Assembly: GCF_029227915.1 (NCBI RefSeq) | Contig: NC_079885.1 | Span: forward strand, 1,612,001-1,676,000 | Direction: 5' to 3' | Length of the DNA stretch: 64,000 nt | From: Hydractinia symbiolongicarpus | Lineage: Eukaryota > Cnidaria > Hydrozoa > Anthoathecata > Hydractiniidae | In this document: in pieces, positions 62,641-64,000 of the stretch | Position numbering within the stretch: position 1 is the first letter of the stretch | Layout: the number at the start of each line of letters is the position of its first letter | Notes under the pieces: generated by a model | Told to the model about the DNA's origin: nothing | Database searches by the model: none | What the model saw: the letters and a program-made list of their open reading frames with translations, nothing else | Position numbers and translations under genes: made by a program

Positions 62641-64000
62641 ATTTTTTAAATTATTTTTTCACCACTAAAACGCACGAGACTTGTAGTTTTCAGAAATATT
62701 TTCATTTTTGATGAGACGCTGAATAAAAGCAGTTTAATCGCCGGCAAACGAAAACCTGCGATTTCCCTAAATTCCGGACTCAGCCCGTATAGTCAAAAGT
62801 ATACAAAGAAAGTACCCAGGGAGTAAACTCATTTCCAGAACGATTTTTTAAATTATTTTTTCACCACTAAAACGCATAAGACTTGTAGTTTTTAAAAATG
62901 TTTTCATTTTTGATGAGACGCTTAATGAAAGAGGTTTAATCGCCGGCAAACGAAATCCCGCGTTTTCCCGTAAATCCGGGGCTTGGCCCGTATAGTCGAA
63001 TGTATACAAAGAAAGTACCCAGGGAGTAAACTCATTTCCCGAACGATTTTTTAAATTTTTTTTTCACCACTAAAACGCATGAGACTTGTAGTTTTCAAAA
63101 ATGTTTTCATTTTTGATGAGACGCTTAATGAAAGAGGTTTAATCGCCGGAAAACGAAAACCCGCGATTTTCCGTAAATCCCGGGCTTGGCCCGTATAGTG
63201 GAATGTATACAAAGAAAGTACCCTGTGAGTAAACTCATTTTCAGAACGATTTTTTAAATTATTTTTTCACCACTAAAACGCATAAGACTTGTAGTTTTTA
63301 AAAATGTTTTCATTTTTGATGAGACGCTGAATAAAAGAAGCTTAATCGCCGGCAAACGAAAACCCGCGATTTCCCGTAAATCCCGGGCTTGGCCCGTATA
63401 GTCAAAAGTATAAAAAGAAAGTACCCAGGGAGTAAACTCATTTCCCGAACGATTTTTTATATTATTTTTTTACCACTAAACGCATGAGACTTGTGGTTTT
63501 CAAAAATATTTTCATATTTGATGGGACGCTGAATAAAAGAAGTTTAATCGCCGACAAACGAAAATCCGCGATTACCCGTAAATCCCGGACTCGGCCCGTA
63601 TAATCAAAAGTATACAAAGAAAGTACCCAGGGAGTAAACTCATTTCCAGAACGATTTTTTAAATTATTTTTTCACCACTAAAACGCATAAGACTGGTAGT
63701 TTTTAAAAATGTTTTCATTTTTGTTGAGACGCTTAATGAAAGAGGTTTAATCGCCGGCAAACGAAATCCCGCGTTTTCCCGTAAATCCGGGGCTTGGCCC
63801 GTATAGTCGAATGTATACAAAGAAAGTACCCAGGGAGTAAACTCATTTTCCGAACGATTTTTTAAATTTTTTTTTCACCACTAAAACGCATGAGACTTGT
63901 AGTTTTCAAAAATGTTTTCATTTTTGATGAGACGCTTAATGAAAGAGGTTTAATCGCCGGAAAAAGAAAACCCGCGATTTTCCGTAAATCCCGGGCTTGG
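62641..64000. repeat. 4-mer HOR (811 bp), second copy cut by the window end
   Basis: A variant c then e run at about 62.9-63.19 kb repeats 811 bp later (AAATTTTTTTTTC at 63,053 and 63,864), and the window ends inside the second copy at GGGCTTGG. A variant d monomer (TTGTGGTTTTC, CGCCGACAAACG, ATTACCCG) lies at about 63,450. The satellite clearly continues beyond 64,000. Confidence 0.82.

Larger units (their letters stand above)
1..64000. repeat. Uninterrupted ~203-bp satellite DNA array (about 315 monomers)
   Basis: The entire window is head-to-tail copies of one unit. The anchor GAACGATTTTTTAAA recurs at 2, 205, 408, 611, 814 and 1017 (exactly 203 bp apart), then at 202- or 203-bp steps with rare larger indels. 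Monomers look roughly 85-95% identical to each other by eye and up to 100% between recent duplicates. A hand-counted common monomer has 77 G+C in 203 bp (38%). No unique sequence longer than a few bases, no mobile element and no reversal of orientation was seen, and the array runs off both window ends. The unit length is close to one nucleosome plus linker, as in many centromeric satellites; that is a general parallel, not proof of function. I do not recognise the family. No protein-coding gene is called: the unit is 67 codons plus 2 bases, so every frame shifts at each monomer. Confidence 0.98.

Noticed and set aside
1-64000. CRISPR array
   Set aside because: The repeat is about 203 bp and contiguous, with no unique spacers and no cas genes; unit length and structure are those of satellite DNA.
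1-64000. Repeat-protein gene (large tandem-repeat coding exon)
   Set aside because: Unit length is not a multiple of three, stops occur in all frames in every monomer, and indels do not respect codons.
1-64000. rDNA intergenic spacer subrepeats or telomeric repeats
   Set aside because: No rRNA gene sequence or short telomere-type repeat (TTAGGG, TTTAGGG, TTAGG) appears, and spacer subrepeats seldom run 64 kb without a gene.
1-64000. Inserted transposable elements or a boundary with unique DNA
   Set aside because: Each ~203-bp step could be assigned to a monomer; no target-site duplication, LTR, terminal inverted repeat or long non-satellite stretch was found.
1-64000. Identification of the host species from the monomer
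   Set aside because: I do not recognise the sequence; composition alone (38% G+C, CpG retained) fits many invertebrates, plants or other eukaryotes.

Overview
The whole 64-kb window is one uninterrupted block of tandemly repeated satellite DNA. It contains no gene that I can support. The repeat unit is about 203 bp. The recurring A/T-rich anchor GAACGATTTTTTAAA starts at 2, 205, 408, 611, 814, 1017, 1219 and 1422 and continues in the same way, which gives roughly 315 monomers, all head-to-tail in the same orientation. Both window ends lie inside the array, so neither edge of the satellite is visible. I saw no transposon, unique spacer, RNA gene or inverted segment. A 64-kb block of pure satellite points to a eukaryotic chromosome: centromeric, pericentromeric, subtelomeric or other heterochromatin, possibly a B or sex chromosome. 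I do not recognise the family and cannot name the organism. The monomer is about 38% G+C, and a common form counted by hand keeps about 12 CpG where about 7 are expected.

Monomers fall into recognisable variants: (a) CCTGCGATTT with GGACTCGGCCCG; (b) CATAAG, TTTTTAAAAATG, CCCGCGATTT and GGGCTTGG; (c) CTTAATGAAAGAGG, CGCGTTTTCCC and usually GTCGAATG; (d) a T-rich form with TTTTTATATTA, ATATTTTCATATTTG and GATGGGACGC; (e) GCCGGAAAACG and CCCTGTGAG; (f) CAAGAATG, often with GAAGTTTTC and CGCCGACAAACG; (g) TTGTACTTTTTAAA.

The variants are arranged in higher-order repeats (HORs) whose sizes are near-whole numbers of monomers. The layout is as follows. 0.46-1.8 kb is a module repeated near 8.8 and 16.3 kb. 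1.9-4.7 kb is built on a ~405-bp dimer. 5.6-13.4 kb and 13.5-21.5 kb are two copies of a ~7.7-kb (38-39-monomer) superunit, with different internal 7-mer (1419 bp) and 6-mer (1216 bp) duplications over the same ancestral segment. 22.9-23.7 kb restarts the same motif order 18,219 bp after 4.7-5.5 kb. 23.7-29.0 kb is a 13-mer pair (2635 bp). 28.6-33.1 kb is an 11-mer repeat (2230 bp) interrupted by a 4-mer (812 bp) duplication. 32.7-40.0 kb is an 18-mer pair (3646 bp). 44.9-53.1 kb is a set of 10-, 11- and 8-mer units (2025, 2227, 1620 bp), and the 1620-bp pair is identical by eye. 53-60 kb has 3-mers, dimers and a run of three near-identical monomers. 60-64 kb has further 6/7-mer and 4-mer duplications.

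Nothing here works together as a genetic pathway. The biology of the window is repeat turnover (unequal exchange or replication-based amplification) and possibly chromatin or centromere function. Candidate signals for the latter are a conserved 22-bp hairpin-forming dyad in each monomer and a CENP-B-box-like motif, one base short, in a subset of monomers. All alignments were made by eye, so block edges should be read as accurate to a few tens of bases unless stated otherwise.
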